Shown here in pieces: positions 18,309-27,247 of a stretch of DNA of 64,000 nucleotides. The stretch covers positions 62,001 through 126,000 of the forward strand of contig NZ_VLLA01000017.1 of assembly GCF_007830635.1 (NCBI RefSeq), in the 5' to 3' direction. This stretch comes from Bradyrhizobium huanghuaihaiense. Lineage in GTDB: Bacteria; Pseudomonadota; Alphaproteobacteria; Rhizobiales; Xanthobacteraceae. The notes below the pieces were generated by a model. The model was not told where the DNA came from and did not search any database. It was given only the letters and a program-made list of their open reading frames with translations. The translations under genes were made by a program, and so were the position numbers. The first letter of the stretch is position 1. Each line of letters starts with the position of its first letter.

Positions 18309-19745
18309 ATGAATGTCTCCTTCTCGAATTCTGGCTCCGTCGCGCCGTTACGAGCCGACACTTTATTCTTGATTCTCATCGGGATATTTGCCGCGATCGG
18401 CGGCGGATTGACCGCAATGGTCGGGGGAACGATTCCCTTTTTTCTTTATTCGTTGCCGATTGCCGCGGCGGTGGTTCTTGCCGACTACCGGAATGGAGTC
18501 TGGCTGTTGGTGTTACTGTTACCCTTCGCGTCAACCCAAATGGTTCCGCGTCAGGTATTCGAGGTCACCGGATTCAATTCGGAAAATTGCCTGCTCGTGC
18601 TCACGTTCTCGTCGTTGTGCTTGGCTTCGCTCCGAGAGGCCGTTCGATTCCCCCACCTGCCGCCGGCACTACTGGTTTATGTCGCACTGATTGCACTCGC
18701 CGCCTACAGCGGCTCCGGGTCGGCAGAGCAAGCGATCACGATTCCAGGCGAGGAGCCTTTAACCGTGAAGACATACATCCTCGACAATTTCGCTAAGCCG
18801 ATGATTATCCTTGTCGTGGCTTGGATGGCGGCTGTGGTCTCGCGAAATGGAGGTGGGCAATCTCTGATCTGGGCGCTCGCAGGGGCCCTTGTTACCTTCT
18901 TCATGCTCGTCGTGGCCGACCTCGTTGGCAACGGCATCAGCCTTGAAAGTCTCGCGTCCGCAGGAGAGCGCGGTTTTCTCAGTTGGACCGGAATGCACGC
19001 CAATGAGATCGGCCTCATGGCGAATTTGGGGTTTGCGATCCTGCTCTACACGGCGGTGGCCACCGCCCGACCGATTCCGCGCCTGACGCTTTTTGCATGC
19101 GCCATCGCCGCCGCCGCGATGGCGGCGCTGACCTTTTCTCGAGGCGCCTTTATCGGCCTTGCCATCATCGTTGGACATTATCTGATCACCCGGCGCCGAA
19201 CAGGCCAGATCGTTCTTGCGCTGTCGATCATCGTCGGTGTCACCTTGTTATTGCCCGGCGCATTCGTCGAACGAGCGACGACAGGTTTCGCCACAGAGGA
19301 TACTCATGCAATCACGGCCGGTCGCCCCGACATGATCTGGCGCCCACTATTGCCAACGTTCTGGGAAGCGCCCATCCTCGGGCATGGCCTCGGTTCGACC
19401 ATGTGGGCCACTCCCAATCTCCGCGGAGAAATGCTTCCGGTCGGACACCCCCATAATGCCTATCTCGGCGTTCTTTTTGATATGGGGATGGTGGGTGTCG
19501 CAGTCGTCGCAGCCTTCTTCTGGTCGGCTTGGGCCATGTTCAGACGCCTCGCGAAGAACCATGGTGATCCCCTATGGCGCGGGGTTTTCGAAGGGGGCGT
19601 TGTTTGCCTGATGTGCCTCGCCGTCCAGGGATTGACGGATGACCGATTTGTACCGACCTACCCGCAGGTGGCCCTTTGGCTGTGTTATGGGCTCGCACTC
19701 GGCCAGGCCCAATCAACCTGTTCGACCAAAAGAACGCAGCCATGA
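18309..19745 (+). CDS. O-antigen ligase / Wzy-like polymerase
   Basis: A 478-residue integral membrane protein with about 10-12 hydrophobic segments. The O-antigen ligase (Wzy_C) region is recognisable from about residue 235 on: HANEIGLMANLGFAILLY, TFSRGAFIGLAII, then a large periplasmic loop with GRPDMIW, HGLGSTMW and VGHPHNAYLGVLFDMGMVG. The last of these matches the H-N-x-Y/F-L motif of the family. Such proteins polymerise or ligate undecaprenyl-linked repeat units on the periplasmic side. Its stop overlaps the next gene as ATGA, so the two are translationally coupled. Polymerase is more likely than ligase because a flippase and an export protein are in the same cluster. Confidence 0.88.
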   Translation: MNVSFSNSGSVAPLRADTLFLILIGIFAAIGGGLTAMVGGTIPFFLYSLPIAAAVVLADYRNGVWLLVLLLPFASTQMVPRQVFEVTGFNSENCLLVLTFSSLCLASLREAVRFPHLPPALLVYVALIALAAYSGSGSAEQAITIPGEEPLTVKTYILDNFAKPMIILVVAWMAAVVSRNGGGQSLIWALAGALVTFFMLVVADLVGNGISLESLASAGERGFLSWTGMHANEIGLMANLGFAILLYTAVATARPIPRLTLFACAIAAAAMAALTFSRGAFIGLAIIVGHYLITRRRTGQIVLALSIIVGVTLLLPGAFVERATTGFATEDTHAITAGRPDMIWRPLLPTFWEAPILGHGLGSTMWATPNLRGEMLPVGHPHNAYLGVLFDMGMVGVAVVAAFFWSAWAMFRRLAKNHGDPLWRGVFEGGVVCLMCLAVQGLTDDRFVPTYPQVALWLCYGLALGQAQSTCSTKRTQP

Positions 19746-20896
19746 AGGTGTGTTTCGTCGGTCTTGAAAACCTCCCGGTCCTTGCCCCCGAATACAATCA
19801 CCATGGTATTGGCGGGGAGGAGGTCCAACAGACGCTGCTCGCGAGAGCACTCGTTGCTCGTGGATACCAGGTTTCCGTTGTCGTCGGGGATTACGGTCAG
19901 TCCGACGCAGCAGCCTGGCACGGAATCACAACCTACAAAACGTATCGTGCGGATGCGGGCATTCCGGTTCTTCGTTTTGTTTATCCCCGTTGGACCGCAA
20001 CGTGGGCGGCGTTGATGCGGGCCGATGCCGACGTCTACTACACGAGCAGTGCCGGCACGCGCGTCGGCTTGGTCGCGATGTTCTGCCGCCGGCATGGACG
20101 TGGCCTTGTCCACCGATTGGCACATGACACGGATGCCGATCCGGAGAAGTTGCTGATACGCTACACACGAGACAAAAAGCTTTACGAGTACGGATTGAGG
20201 AGAGCTGATAGTGTCCTTTGCCAGCACGCCGGCCAGCAACGCGCGCTCTTGGAAAATTACGGACTGACGAGCGTGGTCGCTGACATGCTGGTGGATCCCC
20301 CGGATCGGCAGCTGGATCGTGATCAGCGCGACGTGGAAATTCTTTGGGTAAGCAACCTGCGCGACTTCAAGCGCCCCGAGCTCGCCATCGAGTTGGCGCG
20401 CCGCATGCCTTCCCGGCATATCCACATGGTTGGCGGTCCACAACCGGGTTATTCCGAGCTGTACAGCAAGATCGAGTCTGCCGCGAAACAACTGCCGAAC
20501 CTGACGTTTCACGGTCGTGTGCCTTATCACGACGTCGGTGACCTCTATGACCGCGCCAAGATTTTCGTCAATACCTCGCACACCGAGGGTTTTCCCAATT
20601 CCTTTCTTCAGTCCTGGCGTCGCGGTGTTCCGGTAGTATCATTTTTCGATCCCGATGGTCTCATCAAGCGCGAAGGTCTGGGTGCCTCACCCCAGTCCAT
20701 CGATGAGATGGCTTACGTTGCCGACCACTTGATTGCAGATGAAACAGAATGGCGAAAGGCGTCCGAGCGATGCAGAAACTACATGGACCGGATGCATGGC
20801 GATCACGTGGTGCTGAAGCCCTATGTCGCAGCAATCGAGGAAGCGGTTCGCCGAAGGAAGAAATCACGCGCGTCGAGCAAACCGGTGTGGCAATGA
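19742..20896 (+). CDS. Glycosyltransferase family 4
   Basis: A 384-residue GT-B glycosyltransferase started at MKVCFVGLENLPVL (19742), overlapping the polymerase stop by 4 bp. It shows the glycine-rich GIGGEEVQQ loop, VHRLAHDTDADPEK in the acceptor domain, ILWVSNLRDFKRPELA at the start of the donor domain and HTEGFPNSFLQSWRRGVPVVSF with the donor-site Glu. It is cytoplasmic, acts in repeat-unit assembly, and probably shares a transcript with the polymerase. A start codon right at its stop (ATGA, 20893) opens a frame that soon loses protein-like character. Confidence 0.9.
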   Translation: MKVCFVGLENLPVLAPEYNHHGIGGEEVQQTLLARALVARGYQVSVVVGDYGQSDAAAWHGITTYKTYRADAGIPVLRFVYPRWTATWAALMRADADVYYTSSAGTRVGLVAMFCRRHGRGLVHRLAHDTDADPEKLLIRYTRDKKLYEYGLRRADSVLCQHAGQQRALLENYGLTSVVADMLVDPPDRQLDRDQRDVEILWVSNLRDFKRPELAIELARRMPSRHIHMVGGPQPGYSELYSKIESAAKQLPNLTFHGRVPYHDVGDLYDRAKIFVNTSHTEGFPNSFLQSWRRGVPVVSFFDPDGLIKREGLGASPQSIDEMAYVADHLIADETEWRKASERCRNYMDRMHGDHVVLKPYVAAIEEAVRRRKKSRASSKPVWQ

Positions 20897-21600
20897 GGCT
20901 TCTGATCGACGGCGATGTATGCAGGGGGAGCATGCGGGTCAGCGCGTCGATGGCCTCATTTCCTTTTGCCCATGCGCAGGCAGCAGTGGCAGACCGGTCG
21001 AGTCGCCCCGGTGGCTTTCACCCCCAACGCGCTCACAGATCCGTACATCAGCCTCGCGGCGTTGCGCGTAGTACAGGCGTTGGATCGCGCAAGAGGTCCT
21101 GCGGATCCAAACCTCTGCCCGCCGGCGATGTCGCTCGGGGCGCTCGTATTTAGCCATTGCCGAACGCGCCAGGCATCGGTTCAGCTAACGCAGCATCGGG
21201 CGCTGAGGCCTTTCCTCGCCGATACAATCGAACTCGGGCGGATGAAAGAAATAGAGCTTCAATCCGCGTTGGCGGGGGCCGCAGCCCGGACTTCGCCAAT
21301 ATCGATCTTAAGCGCCTGGAAGCGAGAGCTCGTTCGTGAAGGCGATATTCGGGCCGCGCCATTGCGGTCTTTGTCGGCTCACACGAAACTCACATGCCAA
21401 AGTATTACTCACGAAGAGCCACGAGGCGAAGCGCGGCGCCGCACTGGGGAGCGCCGCCTCACGTTGCGTCAACGAGCCAAATGGGCTCAAATCAACCCAG
21501 GAAAAAAAACTCTACCGTCGCTGGATGAATGAAGAGGCCGAGTCAACGACAGCGAGTAACGTGCTGTGTGCGATTCCTCGACAATCAATGAGGCCTCGTG
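20897..21600. other. Degenerate stretch, possible gene remnant
   Basis: A frame opened at 20893 (MRLLIDGDVCRGSMRVSA) overlaps the upstream stop as ATGA, but it soon becomes Arg/Ser/His-rich and ends at 21153. A longer overlapping frame (20915-21532) is also without family resemblance. The best reading is the coupled start of a former gene followed by decay. No mobile-element sequence is recognised. Confidence 0.4.
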
Positions 21601-22821
21601 ATGCGCATCCTAGTAATAACAGATAAGCGGCTCGCTAGCCTACGTAACGGCCGCGATCTTCGCGTGTGGCATCTGTGCCGTGAATTGGCGAGGCGGCATG
21701 AGCTGTACCTTTTGACGGTTAATCTCAGTTCGCTAGATAACTTCAATGAAGGCCTAGTCGGTTTGGCTGATGTCTTCAAAACAATGAACGACGCACCGAC
21801 TCTTCCTACAAACAGCCCCTCGCTGAAACGGCACTTCCGTCGAAATGATTCAAATTACTATTCGCTTTCCTACCCGCATCACTTTTCAGTTGTTACTAAA
21901 GCCATATCGGACATCTGTGAACAGAACAGTATCAGCCATATGATTGTCTGTAGCCTCTCCCTTGCGGAATTCGTTAGGCCGTTTTCGAGCAACAAGAAGA
22001 TACTCTTCGATCTCATGGACAGTGAAGTTCTAACACTGACCCGAGAAATACAGTTTTTTCCACCCTGGCCCTTGCAGCCAAAAACAAGTCTAAAAGCGCA
22101 CTTAATGCGCGCACGCCGTACCAAGATGGAAGCGTGTTTGCCTCATTGGTTCAACCACGTAACAACAATCAATGATGCAGATTCCGATACTGTTCGCAAA
22201 TTGTCCGGCATCAGTACAAACATTAGCACAATACCGAACGGAGTTTCGACCGACCTCGTGGCGACATTTGACGCAAATAGTCATGTCGCTAAACGCAGGG
22301 GCGTGGCTTTTTGGGGAAATCTTTCCTTTAAACCGAACAGCGACGCTGTTCGTTCCTTCTACAAGAATGTCTATCGACCGTACTTGGCACCGGCCGGAAT
22401 TGAGTGGTGCGTGGTGGGCAGGGATGCGGAGCTTTGGCTTCTAGAGGAGGCAAAGCGAGATCATGGTATTCGCCTCACTGGGTACGTTGACAACATTTCC
22501 TCAGTACTCGCCGAATACCCCATAATGGTGAACCCAATGCGAATTGGCAGTGGATTGAAGAATAAAGTGCTTGAGGCGTTTGCCATGGGGTTGGCTGTAG
22601 TTTCAACCGGATTAGGTGTTGAAGCTCTTTGCAAGGCACGTGAGGGCATCGACTACATGCGAGCTGACGAGCCCGAGAAGACGGCCTTTGCGATTAAATT
22701 ACTCATCGAAAATGAATGCCTTCGGCTCTCTATGATCAAGAGTGCTCGAAAACTCGTGTCAGAGCACTACACTTGGAGCAAGGTTGCTGGCGATTTTGAT
22801 GCACTTTTGTGCTCATTGTGA
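21601..22821 (+). CDS. Glycosyltransferase (GT4/GT1-like, AT-rich)
   Basis: A 406-residue protein started at MRILVITDKRLASLRNGRDL; a GTG one codon earlier is also possible. The N-terminus has the GT-B first-strand and Arg-Asn-Gly-Arg loop pattern seen in sugar transferases that use PEP-CTERM or TIGR03087-like folds. The C-terminal half has GVAFWGNLSFKPNSDAV, IRLTGYVDNISSVLAEYPIMVNP and MRIGSGLKNKVLEAFAMGLAVVST, a clear donor-binding site. The gene is noticeably AT-rich compared with the wzx-like and polymerase genes beside it, which suggests transfer. It is cytoplasmic; the sugar is unknown. Confidence 0.88.
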   Translation: MRILVITDKRLASLRNGRDLRVWHLCRELARRHELYLLTVNLSSLDNFNEGLVGLADVFKTMNDAPTLPTNSPSLKRHFRRNDSNYYSLSYPHHFSVVTKAISDICEQNSISHMIVCSLSLAEFVRPFSSNKKILFDLMDSEVLTLTREIQFFPPWPLQPKTSLKAHLMRARRTKMEACLPHWFNHVTTINDADSDTVRKLSGISTNISTIPNGVSTDLVATFDANSHVAKRRGVAFWGNLSFKPNSDAVRSFYKNVYRPYLAPAGIEWCVVGRDAELWLLEEAKRDHGIRLTGYVDNISSVLAEYPIMVNPMRIGSGLKNKVLEAFAMGLAVVSTGLGVEALCKAREGIDYMRADEPEKTAFAIKLLIENECLRLSMIKSARKLVSEHYTWSKVAGDFDALLCSL

Positions 22822-23115
22822 GCGCCGCTCCTGATTTGAAGCAGCAGGTATGTTTGTTTGCTATGTCGTTTTGGTCATTCTGTATTTCTTGCGCCACAGC
22901 CCTAACCGGCGATGCATCGATGATACTCCGCCTGGCCACATGAAACCGATGGGATGAGGCCCGCCAAACATGAGCTGTGAGCACGTCAGTTCCAGAGTTT
23001 GTTTGATGTTTTCCGGAGACTCACCAATGAGCTTTGATCTTCATTGCCGTGGAAAGTTCGGGCGGGCCGATATTCCTGCTCGCTATCTTCGGCGCCATCG
23101 CTAGGTCGCGGATCC

Positions 23116-24615
23116 ATGGCCCCGATATTTCGTCAAGGCATTGCGCTCTCCGCTGCGCGCTACATCGAACAGGTCACCATGCTATTGACGCCGGTCGTTC
23201 TTGTGCGAACGATCGGGCCCACAAGCTTCGGCGAATATCGGCTGTTCTGGCTACTTGTAAGTACCGTGGCCCTTTTGATCTCCTTTGACATGCCCCGCAG
23301 CTTGCTTTTCTTCTTTGTCCGTTTGGATTCCCAAGGACGCCGGCTTTACGTCGGGCAGACGGTGCTGTTCTTGCTCGCCACAACGATGGTCGCGACGCTT
23401 CTGATTTTTGTCTTTGGTGAGGCGCTACCCTCGGGCATGAAAGACCTGCTGCACGAGCATGGGTTCTTGCTCGCGGCTTTCCTGCTTGTCTGGAATTTTG
23501 GCTTGTTGCTTGACGTGTTACCTAACGCCGCAGGGCAGGTTCGATGGCAGGCACAAGCTATCCTGATCACATCTGTGCTCAGGACCGCGCTCATAGTTTC
23601 CGCAGCAGTAGTTTTTCAGCGGATTGAAGCGGTGCTCGTTGCAGCATTGATTGCTGCCTGCATGCGCCTTGGACTTTTGGCGTATTTCATTGCACGCTAT
23701 TGCGGTATTCGACTGTTCCCCCTGGACAAGCAGCAATTCCGTGCGCAGCTTCGTTATGCGCTTCCATTTGGCGTTGCCGTCTTGCTGTGGAGCATGCGGA
23801 AACAGGCCGAACAATGGATTGTGGCCACGGTGTTTTCATCAAGGGAGTTCGGCATTTTTTCAGTTGCAACTACGCTCCTTATGCCCTTTGGGGTCCTGAG
23901 AGACGTACTTGGGAATTTGCTTTTGCCCAAGATGAGCCATCTCCATTCACTTGGGCGCCACGAGGAGCTATTGCGCCTGAACAATCAGGGCAATGTGATC
24001 ATCAGCGCCGTCATGTTCCCCGCCATTGCGGCATTATTCGCCTTTTCTGATGAAGTCATCCAGTTCCTGTTTACGAAGGAGTACGTGAGCGGCTCGCCGG
24101 TCCTGCGTATCTATCTGGTTCAGACGTTGATCTCGGCTGAGATGACCACGCTGCTGAATGTATTCCGACAAGGATCAGCTAACATGCGTTATGAAGCCTC
24201 AATTCTTCCCTTTGCCGTAATAACCAGTCTAGTCGGCGCTTGGTATTTCGGCTTGCCGGGCGCGGCTATCGGATCAGCACTGGCCACGTTCGTTTGGTAT
24301 ACGCTCTGCCTGAGAAGACTTTCAAACGTAATGGACGTTCCTGTCGCAAGACTGCAGGATTGGAAAAACCTTGGAATAATCTGGAGCGTATCCGCGGTTT
24401 GCGCCCTCGTAGTACGAGTTTCGGCCGACCTCCTGAAGCCGTCGGTCCCGATTGCTGCGATAGTCGGGCCCGCCGCAGTTTTGGTGCTCTATGCTGCTAT
24501 TGTGTTTGTGACGGGGTACTATCGGACGCTTGCTGAGATGCGAAGATTCGATGTCCCAGAGTCAAATGACCATCTGCCAACAAGACAAGTTACCGTTGTT
24601 TCAACTCGCTCGTAG
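23116..24615 (+). CDS. Wzx-like polysaccharide flippase (MOP superfamily)
   Basis: A 499-residue inner-membrane protein with about 12-14 hydrophobic segments, started at MAPIFRQGIALSAARYIEQ (23116). The N-terminal helix pair with VVLVRTIGPTSFGEYRLFWLL is typical of oligosaccharide flippases, as are the mid-protein YALPFGVAVLLWSMRKQAEQWIV and the later SDEVIQFLFTKEY loop. It would move undecaprenyl-linked repeat units across the membrane, feeding the Wzy-like protein at 18309. No clear ribosome-binding site precedes the start. It is preceded by 294 bp without a gene and followed by a hairpin at 24692. Confidence 0.9.
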   Translation: MAPIFRQGIALSAARYIEQVTMLLTPVVLVRTIGPTSFGEYRLFWLLVSTVALLISFDMPRSLLFFFVRLDSQGRRLYVGQTVLFLLATTMVATLLIFVFGEALPSGMKDLLHEHGFLLAAFLLVWNFGLLLDVLPNAAGQVRWQAQAILITSVLRTALIVSAAVVFQRIEAVLVAALIAACMRLGLLAYFIARYCGIRLFPLDKQQFRAQLRYALPFGVAVLLWSMRKQAEQWIVATVFSSREFGIFSVATTLLMPFGVLRDVLGNLLLPKMSHLHSLGRHEELLRLNNQGNVIISAVMFPAIAALFAFSDEVIQFLFTKEYVSGSPVLRIYLVQTLISAEMTTLLNVFRQGSANMRYEASILPFAVITSLVGAWYFGLPGAAIGSALATFVWYTLCLRRLSNVMDVPVARLQDWKNLGIIWSVSAVCALVVRVSADLLKPSVPIAAIVGPAAVLVLYAAIVFVTGYYRTLAEMRRFDVPESNDHLPTRQVTVVSTRS

Positions 24616-24691
24616 CCAAATGTTGCGCGACGGCGCCTCTACGCAGCGGCCACCTGACAAAGAAGCGTAAGCGTTAGCCTTAACCTTGGAA

Positions 24692-24721
24692 AAGGGAATT
24701 TCCCAACCGGGAAATCTCCTT
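24692..24721 (+). terminator. Candidate terminator hairpin after the flippase gene
   Basis: Arms of 13 nt (24692-24704 and 24709-24721) pair with two mismatches around an AACC loop; the inner 7 bp (ATTTCCC with GGGAAAT) are perfect. There is no T-run after it, so it may be a weak or Rho-assisted terminator. It lies 76 bp past the stop codon. Confidence 0.45.
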
Positions 24722-24933
24722 CGTGCCCCTCCAGTAAGTTGATCAAGGCAGGGTTCATAATGAGTTCTGATTAGTCGGCGCAAAGTCATTGTCTCCGGCT
24801 TGTCTTCCCAGCTTTGGGCGTGGCCGAGACGCCACTCCAAACACAGGCGGGACGCCTACCCATGCAAGAACAACGACCGGATGCAACAGCCGTACGAGCG
24901 ACGACGATTCGCACGAGGCGATGCGGTCCGTTC

Positions 24934-27123
24934 ATGATGCAGAGCGCTGGCGAGCGGGCCGGAAGATACGTACCCCTGGCAAAGAGTGCCTGGAGCGCAT
25001 GGTTCATTCGTCGAACGTGTCTAGGAATGCTGTTGGCCGCTTTGAGCTTCGCCGCCGGGCATGCAGGCGTTGTCAAGAGCGAGCCATACGTCTGGACAAA
25101 CGTGAAGTGGGGCGGCGGTGGGTACGTCACCGGAATCGTCGCACATCCGTCGGCCCCCAACTTGCTCTACATTCGCACCGATGTCGGCGGATGTTACCGG
25201 TGGGATGCTGCCAACCAGCGGTGGATTCCGTTGCTCGACTGGCTCCCGCTCTCGCACCAAAATCTATTCGGCGGAGAGAGCATTGCTATCGATCCATCGA
25301 ACCCGAATAACGTCTACTTCGCTGCCGGGATGTTCAACTGGTGGCGCGGCGGACCGTGGGATGTGCTTAAGTCCACGGATCAAGGCAAGACGTGGGAACG
25401 CACTAATCTGAACGTCGTAATGCACGGCAACGATGGTCGCGGCGCGCTCAACGGGGAGCGGCTGATTGTAGATCCGAACGACGGCAACGTCCTTTACTTT
25501 GGTTCGCGCAACGACGGTTTGTGGAAGAGCACCAACGCTGCAGTAAGTTGGCAGCGGGTCGAGAGTTTTCCCAAAGGCACGGCGGGAGTCGGGATCACCT
25601 TCGTGACCATCGATCGCACGACAGGCAGGGCGGGGTCGCCGTCTTCAACAGTCTATGCCGCTGTACGTGGCCACGGAGTCTATCGCAGCATGGACGCAGG
25701 GCTATCGTGGGCCGTCATGGCCGGCAGCCCGGTTGCCCCTCACCGCGAAGCCATCGCATCTGATGGAACCCTCTACGTGACCCACGACGACGGCGTCGCG
25801 AAATTTTCCGGAGGGGCCTGGACCAATATCTCGCCGCCTCAGCAGAGGCGCAACTTTTCAGCCATCAGCGTTGACCCGACCAATCCAAAGGTCGTGGTGA
25901 CGATGGAGAGCCACTACGGCTGGTACCGCTCCACGAACGGCGGCGCCAGTTGGACCTTTTGGAACGTGAGCGCCACTTCTTCGGTTCCGTGGCTGCCCAA
26001 CAGCGAGTTCGCCGATGGGCCGTCGGCGATGGTAATTGATCCTGCCGATCCGAAGCGGGTCTGGTTCACGGACACCGGTGGGGTGTGGCGCACCGACGAC
26101 ATTACCGCCAAGCGCCAAATTTGGCAGAGCTACGTAAATGGGCTGGAAGAGATGGTCGTCTTCGACGTCAAGTCCCCGCCCCGGGGCGCTCCCCTGCTCT
26201 CGGCTGTGGCTGACCATATCGGGTTCAGAAATGCCTCTCTCACCACGCCACCGCCCAACGAGTTCGGATATACCCCCTTCGGCAACTCCACAGGAATCGA
26301 TTTCGAGGAGGCGGATCCAAACTTCGTCGTGCGGGTGGGACATCCTGGAGACACCTCGCCGGCCGGCGGCTATTCCATCGACAATGCGCAGACCTTCACG
26401 GCTTTTCCATCCAACCCAAACGGAAACTTAGACGGCCGAGTGGCGGTTTCGGCCACGTCACGGCGGATCGTATGGCTGCCGAAAGGAAGCGTTCCCTACT
26501 ACTCGACCGACCTGGGCGCCTCGTGGACGCAGTCGGTTGGAGCGCCATCGGCCGCCGTCGAAGGAAAGAACTACTGGAGCAAGAACAAACCACTGGCCGC
26601 GGACCGCACAGATGGAAGCAAGTTCTACCTGTACGACTACAACAACGGGCATTTCTACCGCTCGACCGATGGTGCGGCGACATTCGAGAGCATCTCAACT
26701 ATTCCGTCGTCGGGCTGGCGACAGCAGGTCGTAGAGGCCGCCCCAGAAATGAGCGGGGAGGTTTGGATGAGCAACGGTGCCTCGGGCCTTTATCGTTCGT
26801 CGAACGCGGGTGAGACCTTCGCCAAGGTCGCCAACGTGCAGTACGCCTTCATGTTCAGCTTCGGAGCGCCCCCGAACGGGTCGAAAGTCCCGACGGTCTT
26901 TCTCTACGGGACAGTCGAAGACACGAAGGGGGTCTTTAGGTCCGACGACATGGGGACCAGCTGGATTCTCATCAACGACAGCCAGTACCAAATGAGCGAT
27001 TTCGTAAACGGAGCCGGGGCCATGGCGGGCGACCGGCAGGTTTGGGGCCGCGTGTACATCGGGACCGACGGACGGGGCGTCTTCTACGGTGTACCGTCAG
27101 CCCCAAGCGCGCGGATGCAGTGA
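24934..27123 (+). CDS. Secreted GH74-like glycanase (xyloglucanase-type beta-propeller)
   Basis: A 729-residue protein. The start is uncertain: ATGs at 24862 and 24934 are both in frame, and a signal-peptide-like segment (FIRRTCLGMLLAALSFAAGHAG) follows either. The mature part opens with YVWTNVKWGGGGYVTGIVAH and LLYIRTDVGGCYRWD, the signature N-terminus of GH74 enzymes, and continues with many Asp-box/BNR-type loops (STDQGKTWER, STNGGASWTF, SDDMGTSWIL), consistent with two seven-bladed propellers. Catalytic-Asp candidates are Asp83 (RTDVGG) and Asp427 (SAVADHIGF), where GH74 members carry the second acid. The family hydrolyses xyloglucan and related beta-1,4-glucans. In a polysaccharide cluster it may instead cut the cluster's own polymer; that is inference. 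Confidence 0.88.
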   Translation: MMQSAGERAGRYVPLAKSAWSAWFIRRTCLGMLLAALSFAAGHAGVVKSEPYVWTNVKWGGGGYVTGIVAHPSAPNLLYIRTDVGGCYRWDAANQRWIPLLDWLPLSHQNLFGGESIAIDPSNPNNVYFAAGMFNWWRGGPWDVLKSTDQGKTWERTNLNVVMHGNDGRGALNGERLIVDPNDGNVLYFGSRNDGLWKSTNAAVSWQRVESFPKGTAGVGITFVTIDRTTGRAGSPSSTVYAAVRGHGVYRSMDAGLSWAVMAGSPVAPHREAIASDGTLYVTHDDGVAKFSGGAWTNISPPQQRRNFSAISVDPTNPKVVVTMESHYGWYRSTNGGASWTFWNVSATSSVPWLPNSEFADGPSAMVIDPADPKRVWFTDTGGVWRTDDITAKRQIWQSYVNGLEEMVVFDVKSPPRGAPLLSAVADHIGFRNASLTTPPPNEFGYTPFGNSTGIDFEEADPNFVVRVGHPGDTSPAGGYSIDNAQTFTAFPSNPNGNLDGRVAVSATSRRIVWLPKGSVPYYSTDLGASWTQSVGAPSAAVEGKNYWSKNKPLAADRTDGSKFYLYDYNNGHFYRSTDGAATFESISTIPSSGWRQQVVEAAPEMSGEVWMSNGASGLYRSSNAGETFAKVANVQYAFMFSFGAPPNGSKVPTVFLYGTVEDTKGVFRSDDMGTSWILINDSQYQMSDFVNGAGAMAGDRQVWGRVYIGTDGRGVFYGVPSAPSARMQ

Positions 27124-27247
27124 TTGATTTTGTCCGCTCGTTAACCCCTGGAGATTTGACGAAGAGCGCCCCTCCTTTGTAACCTGCTCTGGAACTTGCA
27201 ATGTTTCGCGTATCATTCTTTTCGCATAGAAAAATGATCGGGCAAGC

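Noticed and set aside
20915..21532. 205-codon plus-strand frame between two glycosyltransferases
   Set aside because: No family resemblance, Arg-rich composition, no ribosome-binding site; treated as part of a degenerate stretch.
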